Shown here: piece by piece, positions 1 to 6,969 of the stretch
How positions within the stretch are numbered: position 1 is the first letter of the stretch
How the letters are laid out: every line of letters begins with the position of its first letter
NCBI GenBank assembly: GCA_025465385.1
Contig: JAODNG010000418.1
Span: forward strand, 1-12,313
Origin: Pseudonocardiales bacterium
GTDB taxonomy: Bacteria > Actinomycetota > Actinomycetes > Mycobacteriales > Pseudonocardiaceae
Reading direction: 5' to 3'
Length of the DNA stretch: 12,313 nt
Translations under genes and position numbers: made by a program
The notes under the pieces: model-generated
Told to the model about the DNA's origin: nothing
The model's input: the letters and a program-made list of their open reading frames with translations, nothing else
Database searches by the model: none

Positions 1-1436
1 GCCCGATCCTTTTGCAGGATCACTACCTCATCGAGCAGATGGCTCAGTTCAACCGCGAGCGCACTCCGGAGCGCCAGCCACACGCCAAGGGCGGTGGCGC
101 CTTCGGTCGCTTCGAGGTGACCAACGATGTCAGTGCCTATACCAAGGCCGCGGTATTCCAGCCGGGCACCAAGACCGACATGCTGGCCCGGTTCTCAACG
201 GTGGCCGGCGAGCGGGGCAGCCCCGATACCTGGCGTGATCCCCGCGGCTTTGCGCTGAAGTTCTACACCACCGAGGGCAACTACTACATGGTCGGCAACA
301 ATACGCCGATCTTCTTCATCCGCGACCCGATGAAGTTCCAGCACTTCATCCGTTCGCAGAAGCGCCGCGCCAACAACAATTTGCGCGACCACGACATGCA
401 GTGGGATTTCTGGACGCTGTCTCCTGAGTCAGCGCACCAGGTGACCTGGTTGATGGGTGACCGGGGTATCCCGCGCACCTGGCGGCACATGAACGGCTAC
501 ACCAGCCACACCTACATGTGGGTCAACGCTGAGGGTCAGAAGTTCTGGGTGAAATACCACTTCAAGACCGACCAGGGCATCGAGTTCTTCACCCAGGACG
601 AGGCCGACCAGATGGCCTCGGTGGACACCGACTACCACCAGCGCGATTTATATGAACACATCGAAGCGGGCGAGCACCCGAGCTGGACGCTGCACGTTCA
701 GGTGATGCCGTTCGACGACGCCCCGAAGTACCGGTTCAACCCGTTCGATTTGACCAAGGTGTGGCCGCATGGAGACTACCCACTCATCGAGGTCGGCCGG
801 ATGACCCTGGACCGCAACCCGACCGACTACCACACCGAGATCGAACAGGCCGCTTTCCAGCCCAACAACCTCGTGCCCGGCATCGGCCCCAGCCCGGACA
901 GGATGCTGCTGGCCCGGCTGTTCTCCTACGCCGACGCGCACCGGGCCCGCATCGGCGTGAACTACCAGCAACTGCCGGTGAACGCGCCGCAATCGCCCGT
1001 GCACAGCTACAGCAAAGACGGCGCGATGCGGTACTACAACGTGTCGGACCCAGTGTATGCGCCGAACTCCAAGGGCGGCCCGAGGGCGGACAGCGACCGC
1101 TACGGCGAGTCAGCGGGGTGGCACACCAGCGGGGACATGGTGCACACCTCTTATACCCTGCACGCCGAGGACGACGACTGGGGCCAGGCCGGCACGATGG
1201 TCCGTGAGGTGCTGGATGACGCCGCCCGAGGGCGACTGGTGGAGAATGTCGTCGGCCATCTGCTCAACGCGGTGACCGAGCCGGTCTTGCAACGGGCCTT
1301 CGAGTACTGGCGCAACGTCGACAAGGGCCTGGGCGACCGGATCGAGCAGGGGGTGCGCGCCAAGCAGTCCGAACTGGATCCCAAGGCCGCCAAGCAAGCC
1401 AACCCGGCACGCTCCGCCGCGCAGGTTAAGGCCTGA
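1..1436 (+). CDS. Monofunctional haem catalase (small-subunit, clade 3 type), 5' end outside window
   Basis: The protein converts hydrogen peroxide to water and oxygen in the cytoplasm using haem b. The reading frame is open to the left edge: codons before the TTG at 12 give P-I-L-L-Q-D-H-Y, the usual lead-in of catalases, so the true start lies upstream and TTG 12 is not the start. Counting from TTG 12, the distal catalytic His is H24 (RQPHAKGGGAFG), the catalytic Asn lies in GNNTP at 95-99, and the proximal haem-ligand Tyr is Y306 in RLFSYADAHR. The core ends with the short C-terminal tail of small-subunit enzymes and has no flavodoxin-like extension. About 474 residues are visible, close to the roughly 480-500 usual for the family, so little is missing. 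A strong hairpin follows. No regulator is visible inside the window. Confidence 0.97.
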   Translation, partial: PILLQDHYLIEQMAQFNRERTPERQPHAKGGGAFGRFEVTNDVSAYTKAAVFQPGTKTDMLARFSTVAGERGSPDTWRDPRGFALKFYTTEGNYYMVGNNTPIFFIRDPMKFQHFIRSQKRRANNNLRDHDMQWDFWTLSPESAHQVTWLMGDRGIPRTWRHMNGYTSHTYMWVNAEGQKFWVKYHFKTDQGIEFFTQDEADQMASVDTDYHQRDLYEHIEAGEHPSWTLHVQVMPFDDAPKYRFNPFDLTKVWPHGDYPLIEVGRMTLDRNPTDYHTEIEQAAFQPNNLVPGIGPSPDRMLLARLFSYADAHRARIGVNYQQLPVNAPQSPVHSYSKDGAMRYYNVSDPVYAPNSKGGPRADSDRYGESAGWHTSGDMVHTSYTLHAEDDDWGQAGTMVREVLDDAARGRLVENVVGHLLNAVTEPVLQRAFEYWRNVDKGLGDRIEQGVRAKQSELDPKAAKQANPARSAAQVKA

Positions 1437-1463
1437 CCGAGGGCCACAGCGCCTGACCGAGGG
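1431..1463 (+). repeat. Direct repeat of the catalase stop-codon segment
   Basis: The 13-mer GCCTGACCGAGGG occurs at 1431-1443, containing the catalase TGA at 1434-1436, and again at 1451-1463, 20 bp apart. It looks like a small local duplication just past the stop codon. No function is assigned. Confidence 0.6.
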
Positions 1464-1470
1464 GATAGTC

Positions 1471-1503
1471 GAGGGCCCGGCACACTGGGGGTGCCGGGCC
1501 CTC
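1471..1503 (+). terminator. Strong hairpin after catalase, probable terminator
   Basis: GAGGGCCCGGCAC at 1471-1483 pairs perfectly with GTGCCGGGCCCTC at 1491-1503 around a 7-nt loop, giving a 13-bp GC-rich stem 35 bp after the catalase stop. No T-tract follows, as is common for actinobacterial hairpin terminators. It separates the catalase from the flavin reductase. Confidence 0.75.
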
Positions 1504-1543
1504 GCGCGCTCAGTAGCGGACGTCTCGCCGTAGGGTCCATGAG

Positions 1544-2137
1544 ATGGGGCTCACCGTGGTCGGCATCGGTGGTTCGATGCGCGAGGACTCACAGTCCGAG
1601 CGAGCCCTCAACGTGGTTCTCCGGGGCGCCCGGGCCGCCGGGGCGGACACCGTCGCGATCACCGGCACGGAGTTGATCCTGCCGTTCTACGATCCAGCGG
1701 TGCTCGAGCGCAGCGAGCTGGCGTGCCGGCTGGTGCAAGCGCTGCGGGAGGCTGACGGGGTGGTGCTGGTGTCGCCGGGCTACCACGGCACCGTCTCCGG
1801 GTTGGTGAAAAACGCGTTGGACTATGTCGAGGACCTGCGTGCGGATCCCCGCCCTTACCTGGACGGGCGAGCGGTCGGCTGCGTGGCGATGGCGCTGGGC
1901 TGGCAGGCGACGGTGACCACGCTGACCGCGCTGCGCTCCATCGTGCACGCGCTACGCGGGTGGCCAACGCCGTTGGGCGCGGCGCTGAACTCCGCGGAGG
2001 TGAGTTTCGACGACCACGGCATGGTCTCCAATCCCGCGGTAGACCGCGCCCTGCGCACGATCGGGCAGCAGGTGGTGCAGTTTGCGCTGGACCACCGCGC
2101 CGGCGGTGCGCGAAATTACCGTGCCGGCAGCGCGTGA
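1544..2137 (+). CDS. NAD(P)H-dependent FMN reductase family flavoprotein
   Basis: A 197-residue flavodoxin-fold protein of the FMN_red family (NADPH-dependent FMN reductase). It probably binds FMN and reduces flavin or small acceptors such as quinones at the expense of NAD(P)H in the cytosol. The N-terminal strand and phosphate-binding loop are GIGGSMREDSQSERAL (about residues 7-22), matching the family pattern GS.R..S. The second flavin-contact loop is SPGYHGTVSGLVKNALDY (77-94), matching the family's SP-Y-G-SG-KNALD. Length is typical. ATG 1544 is chosen because the conserved strand starts five residues later; TAGGG at 1531-1535 is a weak ribosome site. The gene lies behind the catalase hairpin and probably has its own promoter in 1504-1530. 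It converges on the ACT-GNAT gene with only 11 bp between the stops. The true substrate cannot be read from the sequence. Confidence 0.9.
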   Translation: MGLTVVGIGGSMREDSQSERALNVVLRGARAAGADTVAITGTELILPFYDPAVLERSELACRLVQALREADGVVLVSPGYHGTVSGLVKNALDYVEDLRADPRPYLDGRAVGCVAMALGWQATVTTLTALRSIVHALRGWPTPLGAALNSAEVSFDDHGMVSNPAVDRALRTIGQQVVQFALDHRAGGARNYRAGSA

Positions 2138-2148
2138 CAGCGGTGCCG

Positions 2149-3225
2149 TCAGGCCAGGCTGACCTCGGTGGGTGCGCTTGAGCTGGGTTCCTCCGGGTAC
2201 AGCGGGGCCCGTACGCACAGCGCGCCACCTTCCAACCGGCCGCGTGGGCGCAACCCGGCGCGGCGCAACACCCGGGTCAGCGCGCCGTTGCCCGCTCGGG
2301 ACACCGCGGTGAACTCGGTGAGCTGATCGGTTCGGGCCAGCTCTACCAGCTTGCGGGCCAGGGCGGTTCCTACTCCCCGACCCTGCCAGAGGTCCTCTAC
2401 CAGCAGCGCGACCTCGGCAGTGCCGGGTCCGGTGCCTACCAGGTTCGCCAGCCCCACCGCGGCGCCACCATCGGTGGTCATCGCGAGCACGCTGGTGGAG
2501 CCGTCGGCGCCGATCAGTTGCTGCAATACGGCCGCAGTCAACACCGGCCTGGTGGACAGCGATCGCAACGCCCGGGTGTGCGGGGAGCAGCGCGCGTGCA
2601 GCGCGGCGACCAGGGGCGCGTCGGCCGCCGTCGCGGCCCGCAATATCACTTCGGCTCCGTCGGTCAGCTGCACGCTGACTCGTGGGGGCCCGAGCCTCGT
2701 CGACGCGCGGTCACCGTCGGAGGCCCCGGCGAGCTCGAGCAGCGCGGCGGCCTGGGAAATTTCGGTGGCGGTGAACGGCCAGCCGCGGCGCAGCCGCACT
2801 CGTCTCGCGCCGACGCCGACGTCGGTCTGATGGGCGGCCTGATATGCCGTCGGTGGTGCGCCGGCTTCGGCTAGTTCAGCTCGGAGCATGGTCGCTACCG
2901 CCCGGTCGGCGCTGCCGGGGTCGACCGCCACGCAGTGCGCCAGCGCCAGTGCGGCGGTCACCGGGTCGGCCAGTGCCTGCGCGTCGGCCTGTACCACCAC
3001 CGTCACCGGGAACCCAGCCGACTCGACGGCTTCGACCAGTGCCGGCACCGCGAGCTTCGGTGACAGCCTGACCAGCAGCTCGTCGGTCACCGCGCCGTCT
3101 TCCGCCGGTTCGCCCACTACATGTAAAGAGACGATGTTTGCGCCGCAGCCACCGACCGCCGCGGCCAGCGCGCCCAGCCGGCCGGGTTGATCAGCCACAT
3201 CTACGTGTAGCCGCCACAGGGCCAT
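2149..3225 (-). CDS. ACT domain-GNAT fusion acetyltransferase, probably amino-acid-regulated
   Basis: A 358-residue fusion. An N-terminal ACT domain (about 3-80, beginning LWRLHVDVADQPGRLGALAA with the D-x-P-G-x-L signature) is joined by a roughly 110-residue middle segment to a C-terminal GNAT domain (about 193-335). The GNAT acetyl-CoA loop is QGRGVG at 281-286. ACT-GNAT proteins in actinobacteria are described as protein lysine acetyltransferases whose activity is tuned by amino acids binding to the ACT domain; that role is inferred here from architecture. ATG at 3225-3223 is preferred over the GTG at 3234 because AGGAGGTGG at 3239-3231 sits 5 nt before the ATG and overlaps the GTG. The gene follows the S9 peptidase with a gap of about 58 bp on the same strand and is probably co-transcribed. 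The ligand and the acetylated target are unknown. Confidence 0.9.
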   Translation of the reverse strand: MALWRLHVDVADQPGRLGALAAAVGGCGANIVSLHVVGEPAEDGAVTDELLVRLSPKLAVPALVEAVESAGFPVTVVVQADAQALADPVTAALALAHCVAVDPGSADRAVATMLRAELAEAGAPPTAYQAAHQTDVGVGARRVRLRRGWPFTATEISQAAALLELAGASDGDRASTRLGPPRVSVQLTDGAEVILRAATAADAPLVAALHARCSPHTRALRSLSTRPVLTAAVLQQLIGADGSTSVLAMTTDGGAAVGLANLVGTGPGTAEVALLVEDLWQGRGVGTALARKLVELARTDQLTEFTAVSRAGNGALTRVLRRAGLRPRGRLEGGALCVRAPLYPEEPSSSAPTEVSLA

Positions 3226-3230
3226 GGTGA

Positions 3231-3239
3231 CCACCTCCT
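3231..3239 (-). promoter_or_regulatory. Strong ribosome binding site deciding the ACT-GNAT start
   Basis: The minus strand reads AGGAGGTGG from 3239 to 3231, five bases before ATG 3225. It overlaps the alternative GTG 3234, which is therefore unlikely to be used. Confidence 0.8.
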
Positions 3240-3283
3240 GGCTCAGCTTCCACTGTTGTCGTTACCCCCATGTTGACGGACGA

Positions 3284-5116
3284 TCAACTCTTACGCAGGA
3301 CGTCGCGGACGAACGCGACCTCGACCGCGGCTTGCCGGAGGTTCTCGGCCACCACCAACGACCCATGCCCCGCGTCGTAGCGGTAAGTCCGGAACGGTTT
3401 ATCCAACTCAGCGAGCCGTTCAAGGTAGTTGTCGATCTGGCGGATCGGGCAGCGCGGATCGTTGTCCCCGGCGAGTAGGAGCACCGGGGCGCGCAGGTCG
3501 GTCGCGTAGCTGATCGGAGAAGACTCCCGGTACACCTCGGGCAGTTCCTCGGGGGAGCCGCCGAACAGCGCGCGGTCAAAAGCCCGCAGCGGCTCCATCT
3601 CATCGGCGTAGGCGGCGGTGTAATCGGCGACGGGGATCCCAGCGATGCCGGCAGCCCAGCGCTGCGGTTGGGTCCCCAACGCGAGCAGGGCCAGGTAGCC
3701 GCCCCAGGACCAACCTTCGACGACGCACCTCGCCGGGTCGGAGAACCCGCTGGCCACCGCCCAGTCATGCACGGCCGCGACGTCTTCCAGTTCGGTCAGG
3801 CCTGGGCGACCCTCGATCGCATCGCGCCAGGCCGAGCCGTAGCCGGTCGAGCCGCGGTAGTTCACGTGCACGACGGCAAAGCCGGCGTCCAGCCACAGCG
3901 CTCGGCCCGCGGAGAAGCGGTCCTCGTCGGCTGCGTGCGGGCCGCCGTGCAGCGCGAACACAGTGGGCAGCGGCCCTTCTGGGGCGCCGTGCGGCCTGGC
4001 TACCAGGGCGTGCAGGGCACCGGCGGGGGTTTCCACGAACTGGTCGGCCAGGGGTTGTGAGCCAGGCGCCGGCTCGCCGTGGGGCGCCAGCAGCGCGCGG
4101 TGGGTGCCGTCTGCGTCCAGTGCCTGGATGGTGGGCGGCTCGGCGGCGCAGGACCAGGCGTACTCGATGGTGCCGTCCGGCCGGACCGCCGCATTGCTGA
4201 CGGTGCCGGCGGGAATGTCCAATGCGGTCAGTTCACCGGTGGCCAGCTCGTAACGGTGCAGTGTGGAGCGTGCGGCGTGCTCATGGACGATGAGCAGCGC
4301 GGCGCCGTCGGGATACCAGTCGGCAGTCACCTCACCGGGCAGATCCAGAGCAATCTCGGTCTCAGTGTTCGCCTTGACGTCCCAGATCAGCAGCTCTTGG
4401 CGGCCGCGTCGCTCGTGGCTGAGCAACAGCCGGGGGTCGCCTGCCAGCCGGGCGAAGCCGAGCACCTCCAAGCCCTTGCCGGGTCCGTCCCACTTCTCGG
4501 CGATTGCTTCACCGGCGCCGGTGTCGAGCACCCGGACCGCGGGGTGCCGGGAATCGCCGTGCTCGGAGTGCACGATCGCGAGCAGTTGCTCGTCCCGGGA
4601 CAGCGAGGCCACCCCGGCGTCGTGCTCGCTGCGGTAGAGAACCTGTGCGACCCCGTCCCGGGAAATCCACACCGTGGTGCCCTCGTCGGTGGCGGCCCCG
4701 ACCGCCGCGGTTCGCAGGCCGAGGTCTAGCCCGGCCGGGTACGCGGGCGCGGTGCCCGGCACGGCGGGCTGGGGCTGCTGGTCCACGGGCCGCCCGGCGA
4801 ACGGTTCGGTCACCCAGCTACCGAATTCGTCGCCGTCGGTGTCGGCGAACCACCACACCTGCTCACCGTCAGGACTCACGGTGGCGCTGTGGGTACCGTG
4901 CGGCCGCTCGGTGACCTGCCGGTGCGTGCCGGTGGAGCGGTCCCAGGCGTAGACCTCCCAGGTGCCTGAGGCGTTGGAGGTGTACAGGCAGCGGTCCGGG
5001 GCGTCGCGGGCCCAGTCCGGCAGGCTGACCCGGGGTGCGGTGAACCGGGCTCGCCAGCGAGCCTCCGCAACGGGGTCATCGAACAGCGTCTCAGGAACAG
5101 CCGCGGCAGCGCTCAC
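3284..5116 (-). CDS. S9 family peptidase (prolyl oligopeptidase / acylaminoacyl-peptidase type)
   Basis: A 610-residue serine peptidase that cleaves short peptides. No signal peptide is seen, so it is probably cytoplasmic. The N-terminal part (about 40-345) is a beta-propeller with repeated S-P-D-G / Y-P-D-G / R-P-D-G turns. The C-terminal part (about 360-610) is the alpha/beta-hydrolase catalytic domain, with HGGP at 390-393 (oxyanion region), NYRGSTGYG at 419-427, nucleophile S470 in GWSWGG, acid D553 in GDNDPRCP and H584 in DAGHGS. The triad is complete and the length is normal. GTG 5116 is the start in this frame (MSAAAAVPETLFDD); no good ribosome site precedes it, and an ATG at 5120 is out of frame. 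A palindrome lies immediately upstream. The MarR gene ends about 80 bp upstream on the same strand and the ACT-GNAT gene follows. Exact cleavage specificity cannot be told from sequence. Confidence 0.95.
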   Translation of the reverse strand: MSAAAAVPETLFDDPVAEARWRARFTAPRVSLPDWARDAPDRCLYTSNASGTWEVYAWDRSTGTHRQVTERPHGTHSATVSPDGEQVWWFADTDGDEFGSWVTEPFAGRPVDQQPQPAVPGTAPAYPAGLDLGLRTAAVGAATDEGTTVWISRDGVAQVLYRSEHDAGVASLSRDEQLLAIVHSEHGDSRHPAVRVLDTGAGEAIAEKWDGPGKGLEVLGFARLAGDPRLLLSHERRGRQELLIWDVKANTETEIALDLPGEVTADWYPDGAALLIVHEHAARSTLHRYELATGELTALDIPAGTVSNAAVRPDGTIEYAWSCAAEPPTIQALDADGTHRALLAPHGEPAPGSQPLADQFVETPAGALHALVARPHGAPEGPLPTVFALHGGPHAADEDRFSAGRALWLDAGFAVVHVNYRGSTGYGSAWRDAIEGRPGLTELEDVAAVHDWAVASGFSDPARCVVEGWSWGGYLALLALGTQPQRWAAGIAGIPVADYTAAYADEMEPLRAFDRALFGGSPEELPEVYRESSPISYATDLRAPVLLLAGDNDPRCPIRQIDNYLERLAELDKPFRTYRYDAGHGSLVVAENLRQAAVEVAFVRDVLRKS

Positions 5117-5122
5117 TCATGT

Positions 5123-5145
5123 GATAGTGCCGTATCGCCACTATC
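5123..5145. promoter_or_regulatory. Palindrome, candidate operator before the S9 peptidase
   Basis: GATAGTG at 5123-5129 and CACTATC at 5139-5145 form a perfect 7-bp inverted repeat with a 9-bp spacer. It ends 7 bp before the peptidase GTG and lies between the MarR stop (5197) and the peptidase start. Position and dyad shape fit a repressor site. MarR-family dimers bind pseudo-palindromes of about this size, but assignment to the neighbouring MarR protein is inference. Confidence 0.45.
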
Positions 5146-5196
5146 GATCGCCGCCGCCCGTGAACCATCATCACTGTCGAGTTCGCCGCGCCTTTG

Positions 5197-5616
5197 TCAG
5201 CGGGCGAGGCGGCGCGCGGTGTCCTTGAGAACCTCCGTGAGGACCCGCTGGGCTGCCGAGCCCATCGTCTTCAGGATCGCCTGCAGACGTCGGGCAGTGT
5301 CCGGGTCGATCTTGCCGAGCATCTGCGCCGCGGTACCGGTAACGGCCAGTAGCACGCGTCGGAGGTCCTCCGGGTCCGGCGTCCGACGGACCAGCCCGGC
5401 TCGGGCGAGCCGGTCGACCATCGCACAGGTGGCTGGTGGTCGGGTGCCCAACGCGTCGGACAGCGCCATCAGTGTCATCGGAGCCCGCGCGCTGATGATG
5501 TGCAGTGCGATCAGCTGAGACAAAGTCATCTCGGTGCCAGCCCACGCAGCCGGGCGGGTGGACACCAACTTCCGCAGGTAGCCAGCGAGCCAGCGGGCAT
5601 CCTCAGTCGTCACCAT
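5197..5616 (-). CDS. MarR family winged-helix transcriptional regulator
   Basis: A 139-residue DNA-binding regulator. The winged helix-turn-helix runs from about residue 31 (TLSQLIALHIIS) through helix 48-56 (TLMALSDAL), the recognition helix region 59-78 (RPPATCAMVDRLARAGLVRR) and the wing 81-93 (DPEDLRRVLLAVT). That wing matches the MarR D-P-x-D-x-R signature with one change (L where R is usual). Flanking helices (1-28 and 94-139) would form the dimer interface. ATG 5616 is chosen because GGAGG at 5631-5627 lies 10 nt before it; the GTG at 5625 is one base after that site, too close to use. It is oriented with the S9 peptidase and ACT-GNAT genes and ends about 80 bp before the peptidase. 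The ligand is unknown, and it could repress the peptidase pair, itself, or a distant target. Confidence 0.88.
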   Translation of the reverse strand: MVTTEDARWLAGYLRKLVSTRPAAWAGTEMTLSQLIALHIISARAPMTLMALSDALGTRPPATCAMVDRLARAGLVRRTPDPEDLRRVLLAVTGTAAQMLGKIDPDTARRLQAILKTMGSAAQRVLTEVLKDTARRLAR

Positions 5617-5848
5617 CGACTGCACGCCTCCGAAACCGCTGTCCAGACTGGCACTCGTGACGCCTTCTCACGTTGCTCAATGAAACCAACGGAAGCAGTC
5701 GAACGCAAGAACCCGCAGGTGTACATGGCACCCAATCGAAGGTATAGCCAGTGACTAGCTGGCACCGCCCGTACGAGCAGGGCATGCCAGACCCGGTGTC
5801 CAACCTAGTCCCGGGCGTCGAGAGGATGGCCGACCGGTAGGTGCCCGT

Positions 5849-5871
5849 GGGCTCGACAGTCTGATGAGCCC
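5849..5871 (-). terminator. Weak hairpin after the membrane/coiled-coil gene
   Basis: GGGCTC at 5849-5854 pairs with GAGCCC at 5866-5871 around an 11-nt loop, 25 bp past the stop of the coiled-coil gene in its reading direction. No T-tract follows. It may end the small phage-like operon. The rest of 5617-5895 holds no gene that I can support. Confidence 0.3.
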
Positions 5872-5895
5872 GGCGCAACAGTCGGTGATTTGGCG

Positions 5896-6318
5896 CTACT
5901 CCGCCGAGGAGTGGCCTTGGTGCGCTGACGTGCGGCCGTGGTATGCCAACTCCTGGATCTGAGATTCCGCCACCGACAGGTCCGCCTTGCACCGTGCCAG
6001 GGATCCGGACAGCCGGGCGACCTGCCGGTTCTCATTCTCTAATGCCACAGTCAGCTCAGCGCGCTCGATGTCCCATTGTCTCTGCATTGCTTGGATTCGG
6101 GCCTGCACCTTGTCCAGCTCATCGCGCGTCGCCTTCTCCCCGCCTTGCAGCGTGGCGATGTACTCGTTAGCCGAGGTGAGTGCCGTCGACCCCGCGGTGG
6201 CATCTAAACTACGCAGCTCGCTGCGGCGTTTGAGCAGGAAAATGCCCATCTGTACGCTACCGCCACCGAGCGCGATCGCGACGACCTGGAGAACGAACCG
6301 CAGCGTGTCAGGACTCAC
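5896..6318 (-). CDS. Phage-like one-helix membrane protein with coiled coil (LydB-like position)
   Basis: A 140-residue protein with one transmembrane helix near the N-terminus (about 7-29, VLQVVAIALGGGSVQMGIFL), a basic KRR stop (30-32), a linker ending in S-A-N-E-Y-I-A-T-L-Q (49-58) and a long charged coiled coil (about 60-125). This layout is typical of small actinophage proteins encoded beside holins, where a single-helix partner often follows a four-helix holin. Function in lysis is inferred from architecture and order. GTG 6318 overlaps the end of the preceding gene by 11 bp, which implies translational coupling; no separate ribosome site is visible. No capsid, tail, terminase or integrase gene is nearby, so this is an isolated remnant or a module kept for another use. 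Confidence 0.75.
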   Translation of the reverse strand: MSPDTLRFVLQVVAIALGGGSVQMGIFLLKRRSELRSLDATAGSTALTSANEYIATLQGGEKATRDELDKVQARIQAMQRQWDIERAELTVALENENRQVARLSGSLARCKADLSVAESQIQELAYHGRTSAHQGHSSAE

Positions 6319-6727
6319 TGGCGCGATCGACTTCCCGGGCGACTGCTGCGAGGGTGATGACGCGCCTGATCGTGCCCGCGGCGATAGCGAGGAATCCGCT
6401 CCCGGCGACCGCGCCGTGCAAACCGAGCCCGAGGATGACGCCGAGGCCGTAGATGGCGCATCCGATAGCGGTGACTGTCAGACCCAGGGTCTCAGTCAGT
6501 GCCCGATTGCGGGCGATTCCCGTGAGCGTCAGGGCCGACCCGACTACCAGCAGAGTACCCATCAGGCGCGAGATGGTGCCCGCGGCGATGTTACTCAGCG
6601 CTTGGGATACCTCGTCCCCGTAAACAATGGCCAACGCGCCGGGGATCACCAACACGACCGCGAGTACAACGGTGTACGGGCGGTGCACCCACGCCGATTG
6701 AAGCTGCTGCCGGATCGTTGGTGTCAT
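6308..6727 (-). CDS. Small four-helix membrane protein, holin-like
   Basis: A 139-residue hydrophobic protein with a basic N-terminus and about four predicted membrane helices (roughly 17-36, 50-71, 80-101 and 103-125), ending in a charged tail (REVDRASES). Size, helix number and position before a one-helix coiled-coil protein resemble the four-helix holin of actinophage lysis cassettes; I recognise the type, not a named protein. ATG 6727 overlaps the stop of the upstream small ORF as ATGA, a classical coupled start. The same frame is open back to an ATG at 6901 with an excellent ribosome site, which would add 58 hydrophilic residues. That extension has lower third-position G+C and no membrane or domain character, so ATG 6727 is preferred. 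It may instead be a prophage membrane protein unrelated to lysis. Confidence 0.75.
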   Translation of the reverse strand: MTPTIRQQLQSAWVHRPYTVVLAVVLVIPGALAIVYGDEVSQALSNIAAGTISRLMGTLLVVGSALTLTGIARNRALTETLGLTVTAIGCAIYGLGVILGLGLHGAVAGSGFLAIAAGTIRRVITLAAVAREVDRASES

Positions 6728-6933
6728 GCCCCGAGAACCTGTGTCGCGATGAGCCCGCTGACCGGCTTGGCCCACCCGTTGGTGACTGCTTTGCCTGCGG
6801 TGCTGATCCGGCGGGGATTGATCTTGGCCTGGGCGAACAGCGTGGGATAGCCGGCCTTCATGGCCGCTGTCTGATCGGACAGGCCGCTCGTCGACGGCCA
6901 TGTGATGCTCCTATTCGTTAGGTTACGGAACAT
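6724..6933 (-). CDS. Small ORF upstream of the holin-like gene, start or frame uncertain
   Basis: A frame of up to 69 residues ending in an ATGA overlap with the holin-like gene. From about 6885 onward it has strongly G/C third positions (about 84 percent by my count) and reads like protein (SDQTAAMKAGYPTLFAQAKI, later GWAKPVSGLIATQ). I do not recognise the family. Its formal ATG at 6933 lies inside a candidate -10 box and has no good ribosome site. A strong site (AGGAG at 6912-6908) precedes ATG 6901 in a different frame. Dropping one base near 6886 would join that start to this frame and give a protein beginning MAVDEGLSDQ. So this may be a frameshifted small phage gene, or the 3' end of a lost larger gene such as an endolysin or tail protein. 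Confidence 0.45.
   Translation of the reverse strand: MFRNLTNRSITWPSTSGLSDQTAAMKAGYPTLFAQAKINPRRISTAGKAVTNGWAKPVSGLIATQVLGA
6902..6912 (-). promoter_or_regulatory. Strong ribosome binding site facing ATG 6901
   Basis: The minus strand reads AGGAG at 6912-6908, six bases before ATG 6901-6899. This is the best ribosome site in the phage-like operon, yet the frame it opens is not the one that looks coding just downstream. Confidence 0.6.
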
Positions 6934-6958
6934 TACTCTCAGTAGACGGTCGGTGCAA
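6930..6958 (-). promoter_or_regulatory. Candidate sigma70-type promoter for the phage-like operon
   Basis: On the minus strand TTGCAC (6958-6953) is followed after 17 bp by TAATGT (6935-6930), which fits TTG-N and TANNNT patterns. It would start transcription near 6923, about 20 nt before ATG 6901. Both boxes match consensus only partly. Confidence 0.35.
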
Positions 6959-6969
6959 AGGGGCCCGGG

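Noticed and set aside
3272..3288. GTTGA/TCAAC inverted repeat at the S9 peptidase stop
   Set aside because: Only a 5-bp stem with a 7-nt loop; too weak to call a terminator between the peptidase and ACT-GNAT genes.
5603..5992. 129-codon minus-strand frame overlapping the coiled-coil gene end and the MarR start
   Set aside because: It overlaps two better-supported genes, has no domain, and reads like random GC-rich translation.
5987..6850. 287-codon open frame on the plus strand
   Set aside because: It is antisense to the holin-like and coiled-coil genes, which have overlapping starts and clear membrane/coiled-coil character. The plus-strand product is low-complexity and has no recognisable domain.
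6728..6901. 58-residue N-terminal extension of the holin-like gene from ATG 6901
   Set aside because: Despite the strong ribosome site, its composition is hydrophilic, Gln/His/Arg-rich and less codon-biased, and it overlaps a better coding frame. Kept only as an alternative.
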